Source of the DNA: a virus
Strand: one strand, 5' to 3'
IMG/VR virus record: IMGVR_UViG_3300048672_001369
Coordinates: 1-21,582 of that record
Length of the DNA: 21,582 nucleotides
The translations under genes and the position numbers were made by a program. How positions within the stretch are numbered: position 1 is the first letter of the stretch; each line of letters opens with the position of its first letter. Positions 7,218-14,606 of this stretch are shown here, in pieces. Under the pieces are notes generated by a model. The model saw only the letters and a program-made list of their open reading frames with translations, had not been told where the DNA came from and did not search any database.

Positions 7218-8431
7218 TGGGAATTAAGCGATATCGAAATGTTAATGTATTGGAGGCTAGTCGACAGAGAATTGCTGTTGTATTTGATAATTTTGAGCGA
7301 ATTTATGTCGCATTATCTGGTGGAAAAGATAGTACTGTTTTACTTCATTTAGTTATGGAACAGGCGATAGCTAGGAATCAGAAAGTTGGTGTGATGTTTA
7401 TTGATTTTGAGGCTCAATATACGGATACAATTTCTCATATTCATAAAATGTTTGAACATTACCGTAAATATATTGATCCTCATTGGATATGCCTTCCAAT
7501 GTTACTTCGGAATGCTGTAACGAATTATGAGCCTCGATGGAAATGCTGGGATCCTGACAAGCAGGATATTTGGATTAGGGAAAAGCCGGAAAATTGTCGG
7601 ACTGAAGAGGATTATCCTTTTGCAATTCCTGGTATGGAGTTTGAGGAATTTATCGTGTTATTTGGACAGTGGTATGGGCAAGGAAAGAAAACCGCGGGAT
7701 TTATTGGGATTCGTGCACAAGAAAGTTTGCATCGGTATTGTGCAGTAGCAACATGGGAAAAACGAAATTTAACATTTAATGGGTATCGATGGACTACAAA
7801 AATCGTAGATAATGTCTATAACATTTATCCGATCTATGATTGGTTAACTGAGGATATTTGGAGATTCCATGCAGTATATCCTAATATGTCCCACAATTTG
7901 ATCTATGACAAAATGCAGATGGCTGGAGTACCTTTAAGTCATCAACGTCTTTGTCAGCCCTTCGGAGATGATCAGCGACGAGGTTTGTGGTTATACCATA
8001 TTTTAGAGCCTCAAACGTGGTTTCGTCTTGTATCCCGAGTAAACGGGGTGAATTCTGGAGCTTTATATATTGAGGAAAAGGGAAATATTACGGGATATAA
8101 TAAGATCACAAAACCAGATCAGCATACTTGGAGAAGCTTCTGTAATCTACTTTTGCAAACAATGCCGAAGAAAACAAGAGAGCATTATATTATACGATTT
8201 AAGAAGTTTATTTACGGATGGCATCAGCGCGGCTATTCAGTAATTCCAGAGGAAGCCCCGCTTGAGCTTGAAAGTAAATGTTGGGCTCCCTCGTGGAGAA
8301 GAATGTGCAAGGTATTGCTTCGTAATGATTGGTGGTGTAAGGGACTCGGGCAAGCTCAACCGAAGAGTGAGGCTTATCAACGATTTAAGGAGTTAAAACG
8401 CAGTGGAAAAGTTGGAAAGATGGTTTTATGA
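7217..8431 (+). CDS. PP-loop PAPS-reductase-like protein, IbrA type (DUF3440-like)
   Basis: This 404-residue protein has a clear PP-loop, LSGGKDSTVLLH (S34-S39 core), followed by VMFIDFEAQY. Such enzymes bind ATP and adenylate a substrate, as in PAPS reductase, DndC and tRNA-modifying enzymes. Further motifs are GIRAQESLHR, IYPIYDWLTEDIWRF and a C-terminal KCWAPSWRRMCKVLLRNDW...CKGLG, which I associate with the DUF3440 extension of IbrA. It overlaps the ParB gene (TGATG) with GGAG eight bases before ATG 7217; TTG 7214 is an alternative. It is strongly AT-rich (line 7441: 18 of 60). Likely roles are sulfur transfer or a nucleic acid modification together with the ParB partner, but the substrate cannot be read from the sequence. 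Confidence 0.78.
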   Translation: MGIKRYRNVNVLEASRQRIAVVFDNFERIYVALSGGKDSTVLLHLVMEQAIARNQKVGVMFIDFEAQYTDTISHIHKMFEHYRKYIDPHWICLPMLLRNAVTNYEPRWKCWDPDKQDIWIREKPENCRTEEDYPFAIPGMEFEEFIVLFGQWYGQGKKTAGFIGIRAQESLHRYCAVATWEKRNLTFNGYRWTTKIVDNVYNIYPIYDWLTEDIWRFHAVYPNMSHNLIYDKMQMAGVPLSHQRLCQPFGDDQRRGLWLYHILEPQTWFRLVSRVNGVNSGALYIEEKGNITGYNKITKPDQHTWRSFCNLLLQTMPKKTREHYIIRFKKFIYGWHQRGYSVIPEEAPLELESKCWAPSWRRMCKVLLRNDWWCKGLGQAQPKSEAYQRFKELKRSGKVGKMVL

Positions 8432-9342
8432 GCCTCTATAATAAGTACCGTCCGTCGGAGCTATCCGAGTTCTTCGGGAACGAGTCCGTGGTCGAGAGAG
8501 TCGAGTCGGTGCTCTCTAGGACGAAGTCAGAGGTCCCTCATGCCTGGCTGTTCACGGGACCGCCTGGAACTGGAAAAACATCCCTAGCTCGCGTTATCGC
8601 CAAGCGGTTGGGCTGCTCAGAGATGGATCTTCAGGAAATGGATATGGGGGATCTTCGGGGTATCGATTCTGTCCGGGATATCAAGCGACAGATGGGACTG
8701 GCGCCGCTCCAGGGATCTTGTCGGGTGTGGATTCTCGACGAATGCCATCGCCAAACCGGAGATGCACTCAGCGCGATGTTAAAGATGCTGGAGGACACGC
8801 CCTCTCATGTCTATTTCATGCTGGCGACGACCGATCCTCAGCGTCTGCTCAAGGCGATCCTCAGCCGGTGCATGGAGTTCCAGGTCGGCCCGCTTCAGGA
8901 GGAGTCGCTTGTTCGGTTGCTGCGGATGGTGGTCCGGAAGGAAGGCAAACAGGTTCCGCTGGATATCCTGAAGTCCATCGCGTTGAACAGCCTGGGGCAT
9001 CCGCGCAATGCGCTGGTGCTACTGGACTCCGTAATTGATCTCCCGGAGGAGCAGAGGCAGAAGGCGATTGAGCGGGAAGCGTCCCAGCAGAATCAAGTGA
9101 TTGACCTTTGTAGGATATTGATCAAGGGCGCAAAGTGGAGGGACGTGTCGAAGATCTTGAGCGGACTGAAGGATCAGGAACCGGAGGGCGTTCGTCGGGC
9201 GGTATTAGGCTATTGTAGCTCGGTGCTACTGAATGAAGACAGTCCGAGGGCGTTTCTCGTGCTTGATGCATTTAAGCAGCCGACCTATGACATCGGCTGG
9301 CCAGGCATCGTGTTGGCTGCTTATGAGGCGATTCAATCTTAG
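8428..9342 (+). CDS. Clamp-loader AAA+ ATPase (DnaX/RFC-like)
   Basis: A 304-residue AAA+ ATPase that would load the sliding clamp encoded at 785. It starts SLYNKYRPSELSEFFGNE, a hallmark of DnaX/RFC small subunits, and has Walker A GPPGTGKT (44-51), Walker B VWILDECHR, sensor 1 region LATTDPQRLLKAILSRC with the SRC motif, and a sensor 2-like GHPRNAL. The helical C-terminal collar is short, and no zinc module or tau extension is present. The zinc-binding loop typical of bacterial DnaX is missing, which suggests a phage or archaeal-style minimal loader. It overlaps the PP-loop gene by ATGA yet is GC-rich (line 8821: 38 of 60), a sharp contrast. Confidence 0.88.
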   Translation: MSLYNKYRPSELSEFFGNESVVERVESVLSRTKSEVPHAWLFTGPPGTGKTSLARVIAKRLGCSEMDLQEMDMGDLRGIDSVRDIKRQMGLAPLQGSCRVWILDECHRQTGDALSAMLKMLEDTPSHVYFMLATTDPQRLLKAILSRCMEFQVGPLQEESLVRLLRMVVRKEGKQVPLDILKSIALNSLGHPRNALVLLDSVIDLPEEQRQKAIEREASQQNQVIDLCRILIKGAKWRDVSKILSGLKDQEPEGVRRAVLGYCSSVLLNEDSPRAFLVLDAFKQPTYDIGWPGIVLAAYEAIQS

Positions 9343-9351
9343 GAGGATAAA

Positions 9352-9591
9352 ATGGCAGGTAGTTATCGACATATTGTTGAGGATGATGGTTCTTTCCGTG
9401 GAATGGATTTGATTGAGAATTTTGGGGATGCTCATGAAGCGTTGAAAGAATGTTATGAGATGATACAGTATGTAACTGGGGGTAATAAGGAGAAGATTTA
9501 TACTGCGTGGTTGGAGGGATATTTTAAGAAGTGCTGTCCATTAGAAAATCTTCCTTTGGCAACGTATGAAAGATTTTGGGGTAGTGATTAG
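9352..9591 (+). CDS. Small phage protein, hypothetical
   Basis: This 79-residue protein has AGGAGG six bases before its ATG. It reads SYRHIVEDDGSFRGMDLIEN followed by GDAHEALKECYEMIQYV. I recall small phage proteins of this type (Y..H...DG..., then GD.YEA.EE.Y.MI) of unknown function. Like the ParB/PP-loop cassette it is AT-rich, though a GC-rich clamp-loader gene separates them. No membrane segment; two adjacent cysteines (KKCCP) near the end. Confidence 0.7.
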   Translation: MAGSYRHIVEDDGSFRGMDLIENFGDAHEALKECYEMIQYVTGGNKEKIYTAWLEGYFKKCCPLENLPLATYERFWGSD

Positions 9592-9786
9592 ATGTCTTAT
9601 TTTATCTGGCGCTTGACCGACCATGAGCCGTGGCGGGTGTATGGCACGAAGCGGCATTGGCCTCCAAAAGATTACAACGACCCAGGAGCACCACCGGGGA
9701 AGACCGCATGGCAAGGCGACGACTACCAAGAGGTGCTGGAGAAGTGTAAAAAGCTGAACGCTGAGCGGAAAAGAGTTGTGCGATGA
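9592..9786 (+). CDS. Small hypothetical protein
   Basis: A 64-residue protein starting on the base after the previous stop. It is rich in tryptophan, proline and charged residues (YFIWRLTDHEPWRVYG, then GKTAWQGDDYQEVLEKC) and ends with a basic helix. I do not recognise it. Composition is GC-richer than the gene just before, with no obvious ribosome-binding site, so translation is probably coupled. Confidence 0.55.
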   Translation: MSYFIWRLTDHEPWRVYGTKRHWPPKDYNDPGAPPGKTAWQGDDYQEVLEKCKKLNAERKRVVR

Positions 9787-9810
9787 ATATGGGGGAATGT
9801 GTGGGGTGTG

Positions 9811-10050
9811 ATGAATATTATCTGTAGGCAAGCAGAAGATGATTTCAATGCGTTTTTAATCGCGCAGGGTATGGAAAACGCAGGAGCAGAAGTATTTAGT
9901 ATTTCCCATAATGGAATGCATCAACGATTCGGCGCGATGATTCCCAGTGCTAAATTCATTGTGTGGGCACGATATGAGGCGCCGGTTACGCCAAATGGTA
10001 TTGATGAGATGATTTCTCGGGAAATGGAAGAGAAGTATGGAGTGCGATGA
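9811..10050 (+). CDS. Small hypothetical protein
   Basis: A 79-residue protein with no recognised domain (IICRQAEDDFNAFLIAQGMENAGAEVFSI as opening, then FIVWARYEAP). Start ATG 9811 is preceded by GGGG at close spacing; an in-frame GTG at 9799 is an alternative. A 14-residue frame with CVGC overlaps upstream (ATG 9783) and could couple its translation. Function unknown. Confidence 0.55.
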   Translation: MNIICRQAEDDFNAFLIAQGMENAGAEVFSISHNGMHQRFGAMIPSAKFIVWARYEAPVTPNGIDEMISREMEEKYGVR

Positions 10051-10229
10051 ACTGCTTACCCTGGCGGCATGTGGCAACATGGATCTCAACGGCAAAGACG
10101 GATTATCCTGCTACTTCATCGCCAGATGATCTTCGGTGTGACTGGGGACGCTACGCACTACAATGGCATGATGGCATGAGCCGATGGCAGCGTACGAGGA
10201 ATGAGTGGACTGAACGACAGGGCGGGTGA
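10047..10229 (+). CDS. Doubtful small ORF
   Basis: A 60-residue frame starting with an ATGA overlap on the previous stop. It is tryptophan- and arginine-rich (RYALQWHDGMSRWQRTR) and resembles nothing I know. A competing frame from ATG 10037 runs through the first 80 bases. Weak call. Confidence 0.28.
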   Translation: MNCLPWRHVATWISTAKTDYPATSSPDDLRCDWGRYALQWHDGMSRWQRTRNEWTERQGG

Positions 10230-10375
10230 GTGGGACGAACTGTGCCGTCTGCAAGAAGGATCGTGATGAAAACTGATAGAGAGAACTTATGGTAAGATGT
10301 TGCTTGTGTGTTCCATTCTTCTGTTGGTAAAGCAAAATCAGAGTCGTAAAACTATAATAGAGTAAGGAGGGATTT
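10051..10375 (+). other. Stretch of 325 bases with only tiny overlapping ORFs
   Basis: No confident gene. Four tiny frames follow one another, three of them joined by ATGA or direct overlap: 10037-10129 (30 residues), 10126-10179 (17), 10176-10229 (17) and 10201-10266 (21). From 10267 to 10363 I see nothing coding. TATAAT occurs at 10353-10358 just before the AAGGAGGG of the next gene, but no good -35 lies at the right distance. Confidence 0.5.
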
Positions 10376-10864
10376 ATGAAGGCTTTGGATTATGAGCGAG
10401 ATATTAAGATTAACAAGGATCAGCTTGACGTTGAATGGGTTGAGCACCCGAATTTATTCTGGAGGTATGCGAAGGCTGAAGCCGATGCTGAGGATACGAT
10501 GGATCGGGCGAAGGAGCGAGTGGATCTGGTGAAAGCGGATCTGGATAAAAAGATGCGAATGCTGCTGGCATCCGGGGACAAGAAGCCGACCGAGACAGTT
10601 ATTGCATCTGCTGTACTACTACATGATGACTGTCGGGCAGCATCGTCAGAATATCTTGATGCGAAGCATGTCTATAATGTGTTCAGGGCTGCGGTGAAGG
10701 CTTTTAGCCAGCGGAAGGATGCCTTAGAGAATTTGGTGCGATTGTTTGGGATGGAGTACTTTTCGACTCCTACGGTCAAGAATCGGGAAGGAGAGGAGGG
10801 ACTGAGAAGATCAACGCGACAATCTATTCGGGAGCGTCTTGGGAGAAGCACAGGTGGAGAGTGA
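10376..10864 (+). CDS. Putative recombination mediator (UvsY-like)
   Basis: A 162-residue, mostly helical protein with a strong ribosome-binding site (AAGGAGGG at 10364-10371). The layout DY..DI.I....LDVEW..HPNLFW.YA..EADAE, a long charged helix, AVLLHDDCRAA, then RKDALENLVRLFGMEYF matches a widespread phage family found next to recombinase genes, which I recall being annotated as UvsY-like. UvsY helps load the recombinase onto SSB-coated DNA. SSB and recombinase genes follow directly, supporting the role. The last 25 residues are basic and probably disordered. The name is inferred from pattern memory and context. Confidence 0.5.
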   Translation: MKALDYERDIKINKDQLDVEWVEHPNLFWRYAKAEADAEDTMDRAKERVDLVKADLDKKMRMLLASGDKKPTETVIASAVLLHDDCRAASSEYLDAKHVYNVFRAAVKAFSQRKDALENLVRLFGMEYFSTPTVKNREGEEGLRRSTRQSIRERLGRSTGGE

Positions 10865-10865
10865 C

Positions 10866-10994
10866 ATGACTATGTGGAAGTTAGTGATAATTGGGATTCT
10901 GGTTTTGCCGTGGGTATATGTGTTGATGCGGTTGGCGGGGAAGGGATGGGCGAAGTCATATTACGAAGAGCTGAAGTCGGTCTTTAAGAAGTAG
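10866..10994 (+). CDS. Small single-pass membrane protein
   Basis: A 42-residue peptide starting one base after the previous stop. Residues 4-21 (WKLVIIGILVLPWVYVLM) form a hydrophobic helix followed by a basic amphipathic tail ending SVFKK. It likely inserts in the inner membrane with the tail in the cytoplasm. Function unknown. It is too short to name, but packing between two genes and a clear stop support it. Confidence 0.6.
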   Translation: MTMWKLVIIGILVLPWVYVLMRLAGKGWAKSYYEELKSVFKK

Positions 10995-11021
10995 TTACCC
11001 ATTATCGAATTAGGAGTAATC

Positions 11022-12125
11022 ATGGTGGATTTCAAGCGGGGGCGAGAAGATCGGAAAAGTTCTATGCGTGATCGCGCGCGGAAGCGTGCCGAGGAGCGGG
11101 AGAGTCAGGGAGGGGGTGGAACGAAATATAGCTTGCCTGAGAATGTAAATTTTTACTCGCCCAAGAAGCATGCGTCTCTGGATATTATCCCCTATACGGT
11201 ATCTGTGGATAATCACCCAGAGGACGTGCCGAAGGGGGAGCTCTGGTATCAGCGGACTATTTTCGTGCATTATGGTATTGGGAGTGAGGAGAAGAGCTAT
11301 CTTTGCCTCAAGACGATCAAGAAGAAGTGTCCCATTTGCGAGCAGCGTTCTCTGTTGATGAAGGACTCGAATTCTGACGAGGAGATTATCAAGGCGCTGC
11401 GACCGAAGGAGAGAGAGCTATTCAACATCTATGACCGGGAGGATCCGGATAAGGGAGTTCAGCTCTGGGACATCTCGAACTTTAACTTCGGGGCAAAGTT
11501 AGAAGAGGAGTTGCGGGAGGGTCGTCCGGAGTGGGCCGGATTCGCCGAGCCCGTCGATGGATTTACCTTGAAGGTGCGTTTCTCAGAGGAGCAGATCGGG
11601 AAGAATAAGTTCATGCAGGCGAGTCGTATCGACTTCGATGAGCGCAAGAGCATCGACAAGAAGCACCTCTCCCAGGCGCTGGACCTGGACAAGATCCTCA
11701 AAGTGCTGTCGTATGAGCAGCTGGAAAAAATCTTCCTCGGCGTAGACGGAGAGAATGTGGACGACGTGGAAGTAGTCGAAGCAGAGAAAGAAGCTGTGGC
11801 TGACAAGGACGAGGATACGGCGCAGCCGTCACGCCCTCGCGCAAGAGAATCGAATCGACCCGGACGGAAGCGAGAGCAAGATGAGGACACTCAGGAAGTA
11901 CAACACTCTTCACCAAGTCCGAGTCGAGAGAGGCCACAACGGGAGGAACCAGAGAGAAGTTCCGCGCGATCAGCTACCAGGGAATCCAAGTCCAAGACAG
12001 AGGACCAGTTAGTGTGTCCGGCTGGCGGCACCTTTGGGAAGGATTGTGATGAGTTGAAAGCGTGTCGTGACTGCGCGATCTGGGACAAGTGTATCGAGGA
12101 GCAAGATCGGCTGTCAAAGAAATAG
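11022..12125 (+). CDS. gp32-like single-stranded DNA-binding protein
   Basis: A 367-residue protein modelled on T4 gp32. A basic N-terminal arm (residues 4-25) suits cooperative binding. The core carries H83, C95, C103 and C106 (KKCPICEQ), an H-x11-C-x7-C-x2-C zinc pattern very close to gp32. KWQLWDIS-like FN segments follow, and YEQLEKIFLG is near the end of the core. Residues 245-335 are low-complexity, rich in D, E, S and R. The extreme C-terminus holds a second cysteine cluster (VCPAGGTFGKDC...CRDCAIWDKC), not a feature of T4 gp32. It would coat ssDNA at forks and during recombination, next to recombinase and mediator genes. The start at 11022 is the first ATG after AGGAG. Confidence 0.82.
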   Translation: MVDFKRGREDRKSSMRDRARKRAEERESQGGGGTKYSLPENVNFYSPKKHASLDIIPYTVSVDNHPEDVPKGELWYQRTIFVHYGIGSEEKSYLCLKTIKKKCPICEQRSLLMKDSNSDEEIIKALRPKERELFNIYDREDPDKGVQLWDISNFNFGAKLEEELREGRPEWAGFAEPVDGFTLKVRFSEEQIGKNKFMQASRIDFDERKSIDKKHLSQALDLDKILKVLSYEQLEKIFLGVDGENVDDVEVVEAEKEAVADKDEDTAQPSRPRARESNRPGRKREQDEDTQEVQHSSPSPSRERPQREEPERSSARSATRESKSKTEDQLVCPAGGTFGKDCDELKACRDCAIWDKCIEEQDRLSKK

Positions 12126-12140
12126 GATAGGGAGCCTTAT

Positions 12141-13259
12141 ATGGGGTGGGACGTTGTAGGTAAGAAGAAAGAAGAGCAATCTGAGGCCAGGCTCCAGGAT
12201 GTGACAGAGGACATCCTGGAGCATACTAAGCAGGAAGATCCCCGGCGTCCAAAGACGCTGCTGATTCCGACTGGCTCAGTATTGCTAAATCTCTCTTGTT
12301 CCGACCATATCGATGGCGGATGGGGGGCGGGGAAGATCGCTAATCTGATCGGGGATAGCTCTTCTGGCAAGACGCTACTAGCTCTGTCGATGTTTGCCGA
12401 GTGCGCCCAGCGATCGGAATTTGACGGGTATGACTTCATTTACGACGATGTCGAGCAGGCGTGCGAGTTTGATTTTGGCAAGCTGTTCGGAAGCAGAGTT
12501 GGGGAGCGTATCCAGGCTCCGCAATATGACGGAGACTCCTCGCTCTATAGCGACACCACGCAGCAGTTCCACGCGAACGTGTTTTCTGCCATCGAGACGG
12601 GAAGGCCGTTCATCTATGTGTTGGATAGTTTTGACGCCTTGACGAGCAGCGAGGAGTTGAATCGGGCGGAGGAGTCCGTCAAGGCGACTCGGGAAGGCAA
12701 AGAGCTGAAGGGTAGCTACCGGATGGAGAAGCCCAAGTTCGCCAGCGAGATGTTGCGCCAGATCAAGGCGAGGATTCGGGAGACGCAGTCCTTTCTGCTC
12801 ATCATCTCTCAGACACGGGATAACATCGATCCCATGTCCTTCGAGAAGAAGACGCGGAGTGGCGGACGGGCACTGCGATTTTACTGCTCCCACGAGGTGT
12901 GGATGGCGCTGGCCGGGAAGATCAAGAAGAAAGACCGCGTGATTGGGAGTAACGTGAAGGTCAAGGTGACGAAGAACAAGCTGACCGGCAAGCAGCGGGA
13001 GGTGATCTTCCCGATCTACTATGACTATGGCGTTGATGATTTAGAGTCGTGCATTGATTTTCTGGTGGACGAAGGGTATTGGCAGAAGAAGGGGGATAAG
13101 GTTGTTGCGAATGACTTGGGGCTGGAGGGATCTCGGCGCAAGCTGATCGCGGACATTGAGGACAAAGCATTGTCTCTTCAGCTATTTCAGTCCGTGCGGA
13201 TCTGTTGGGGACAGATTGAGGAATCCCTGAAGCTCGAAAGGAAGCCGAAATATGAGTGA
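12141..13259 (+). CDS. RecA/UvsX-type recombinase
   Basis: A 372-residue RecA-fold ATPase. Walker A is GDSSSGKT (71-78), after the SVLLNL...GG...G.I.NLIG lead-in typical of RecA/UvsX. A Walker B-like strand FIYVLDSFDAL follows, then a segment with IISQTRDNID and TRSGGRALRFY, as in the DNA-binding loop region of RecA relatives, and TKNKLTGKQREV. It would form filaments on ssDNA for strand exchange and recombination-dependent replication. The C-terminus is extended with a charged tail. SSB and mediator genes precede it. RadA-like ATPase is a less likely alternative. Confidence 0.85.
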   Translation: MGWDVVGKKKEEQSEARLQDVTEDILEHTKQEDPRRPKTLLIPTGSVLLNLSCSDHIDGGWGAGKIANLIGDSSSGKTLLALSMFAECAQRSEFDGYDFIYDDVEQACEFDFGKLFGSRVGERIQAPQYDGDSSLYSDTTQQFHANVFSAIETGRPFIYVLDSFDALTSSEELNRAEESVKATREGKELKGSYRMEKPKFASEMLRQIKARIRETQSFLLIISQTRDNIDPMSFEKKTRSGGRALRFYCSHEVWMALAGKIKKKDRVIGSNVKVKVTKNKLTGKQREVIFPIYYDYGVDDLESCIDFLVDEGYWQKKGDKVVANDLGLEGSRRKLIADIEDKALSLQLFQSVRICWGQIEESLKLERKPKYE

Positions 13260-13338
13260 CGGATGAGTGCAGAGCTTATCTTATTGGGTGGGTGTTCTGC
13301 TAATCGGATTAGGGCAGGAAGGCTCATTGTGAAATAAA

Positions 13339-13530
13339 ATGGCACATTACCATCCCTGTATGAAGTATAGAGCACAGGTCTACTGTGCTATTTGCGAGCA
13401 GCGTTTGAATTTCAACTTAACGCATCATTGGGCAAAGGAGCGCTGCGGTCCGTTATGTAATAGTTGCGCTGAGAAGCAGAATGCTGTATTGGCTGGGCAT
13501 GATGGCTGGCCGTGTGAGGATCGGGAATGA
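13339..13530 (+). CDS. Small zinc-finger protein
   Basis: A 63-residue protein with CAIC (16-19) and CNSC about 21 residues later, plus several histidines (THHW), fitting a treble-clef or HNH-like zinc finger, but the catalytic pattern of an HNH nuclease is not convincing. It overlaps the following exonuclease by ATGA. ATG 13339 has little ribosome-binding signal; ATG 13360 is an alternative start. Function unknown. Confidence 0.6.
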   Translation: MAHYHPCMKYRAQVYCAICEQRLNFNLTHHWAKERCGPLCNSCAEKQNAVLAGHDGWPCEDRE

Positions 13531-14429
13531 TTCTTGCTGATCGGGTTCGGGCCAATTCCCAGTTGGCTCTGCTGCTGGACTGTAACGGGATCTGTCACGC
13601 GCTTTCTCATACGGTAGGGGAGTTATCCCATAATGGGATGGAGACTGGGATCATCTTCGGTTTTCTGCTGCAACTGTTTACGCTGCAGAAGCGGTTCCAT
13701 CCGCATCGATGGGTATTTGCTTGGGATAGTCGACTCTCATTACGCAAGCACATTTATTCCCAGTACAAGGGGAACCGTGCGATCAAGCGCAGTCCGCAGG
13801 AGGAAGACCTTCGTAGCTCGGTTTTCCGGCAGTTCGATCTGCTTCGGATAAACATTTTACCCTCCTTGGGTTTTGATTGCATATTATACGTGAATGGGTA
13901 TGAAGCGGACGATCTTTTGGCTTGTGCAGTAGGACAGATAGGCGGGAAGAAAGTCATTGTTTCTCAAGACCATGATCTCTACCAGCTTCTTGGGGAGCAC
14001 TGCACGATGTATAACTCTAGGACGCGAAGTCTCTTTACCGAGACGGATTTTCGCACGCAGTACGGGATTAACCCGGAACAGTGGGTAGAGGTCAAGGCTA
14101 TTGCGGGGTGTCCAGGCGACAACGTGCAGGGCATTCTTCACGTGGGAGAGGCTACGGCTATCAAGTATCTGACTGGGCAATTGTCGTATAAGAGCAAAAC
14201 GTATGCCTCCATACGACAGCAATGGTGGGATCAGGTGCAGCTTAACAGGAGATTAGTGCGGCTGCCGTTTGAGGGCTGTCAGGCTGCAACAAAGGGATCT
14301 TTTTCTGATGGCTATTCTTCCTCCTTGTCGGAGGAGGGGTTTCGTCGCGTGTGCCGGGAACACGGGTTTGAGTCTTTCCTGGCAAAAGAGAAGTACGAGG
14401 AGTGGGGAAAGTTATTCAGATGGAAATGA
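13527..14429 (+). CDS. FEN/Pol I-type 5'-3' exonuclease
   Basis: A 300-residue 5' nuclease of the PIN-like FEN superfamily, equivalent to the N-terminal domain of DNA polymerase I and to T4 RNase H. It would remove RNA primers and flaps. Motifs are LLLDCNG (D18), WVFAWDS, LRKHIYSQYKGNR, NGYEADDLLA, VSQDHDLYQLL, and the helix-hairpin-helix region AIAGCPGDNVQGI.HVGEATA. The acidic metal ligands are all present. The polymerase at 4625 lacks this domain, so here the functions of Pol I are spread over three genes. ATGA overlap with the zinc-finger gene supports the start. Confidence 0.9.
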   Translation: MILADRVRANSQLALLLDCNGICHALSHTVGELSHNGMETGIIFGFLLQLFTLQKRFHPHRWVFAWDSRLSLRKHIYSQYKGNRAIKRSPQEEDLRSSVFRQFDLLRINILPSLGFDCILYVNGYEADDLLACAVGQIGGKKVIVSQDHDLYQLLGEHCTMYNSRTRSLFTETDFRTQYGINPEQWVEVKAIAGCPGDNVQGILHVGEATAIKYLTGQLSYKSKTYASIRQQWWDQVQLNRRLVRLPFEGCQAATKGSFSDGYSSSLSEEGFRRVCREHGFESFLAKEKYEEWGKLFRWK

Positions 14430-14602
14430 TTAAGCAAAATAGAGCGTGGGCCACCAATGAGCCGATATGCAGGTGGCATCTGGCCCGGCGTATTCACGCG
14501 CCTGATGAGAGTGTAACGCACTCGAAACAGAAATGTCGCGCGGAGGAGCCCCAGCCGGGAAATAACTGGCTCCCAGTCGGCTCAATTTTTTCTAAAAGAT
14601 AG
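14420..14602 (+). CDS. Small hypothetical protein overlapping an RNA-structure candidate
   Basis: A 60-residue frame starting 10 bases before the exonuclease stop and ending four bases before the ATPase gene. It holds C, H and C residues (ICRWHLARRIH, KQKC) and ends GNNWLPVGSIFSKR. I do not recognise it. The same DNA has several inverted repeats and a T-run, so it may instead be, or also be, a structured leader. An in-frame ATG at 14402 exists. Confidence 0.42.
   Translation: MEMIKQNRAWATNEPICRWHLARRIHAPDESVTHSKQKCRAEEPQPGNNWLPVGSIFSKR
14546..14591 (+). terminator. Terminator-like hairpin and T-run
   Basis: GAGCC (14546-14550) can pair with GGCTC (14579-14583), with an inner alternative AGCCG (14553-14557) with CGGCT (14578-14582), followed by six Ts at 14586-14591. 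It lies inside a small ORF and 16 bases before the ATPase start, so if it works it is more likely an attenuator than a plain terminator. Judged by eye only. Confidence 0.3.
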
Positions 14603-14606
14603 AGAT

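Noticed and set aside
7217-8431. DndC of a phosphorothioation (Dnd) system
   Set aside because: The PP-loop fits, but no DndB, DndD, DndE or SspB partners are present and the C-terminal part resembles the IbrA/DUF3440 type instead.
10324-10358. Possible sigma70 promoter, TTGGTA and TATAAT
   Set aside because: The spacer is 23 bases, too long, and a start 7 bases past TATAAT would fall within the Shine-Dalgarno of the next gene.
12378-12893. 171-residue minus-strand frame
   Set aside because: Antisense to the RecA-like gene with Walker motifs; no recognised domain and no ribosome-binding context.
13263-13337. 24-residue frame between recombinase and zinc-finger genes
   Set aside because: Very short, no ribosome-binding site of note and no recognisable sequence; treated as a spacer.
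14459-14583. tRNA, suggested by a seven-base closing stem followed by TA like U8-A9
   Set aside because: The span is 125 bases, there is no T-arm with TTCGA-like loop before the 3' strand, and no convincing anticodon arm.
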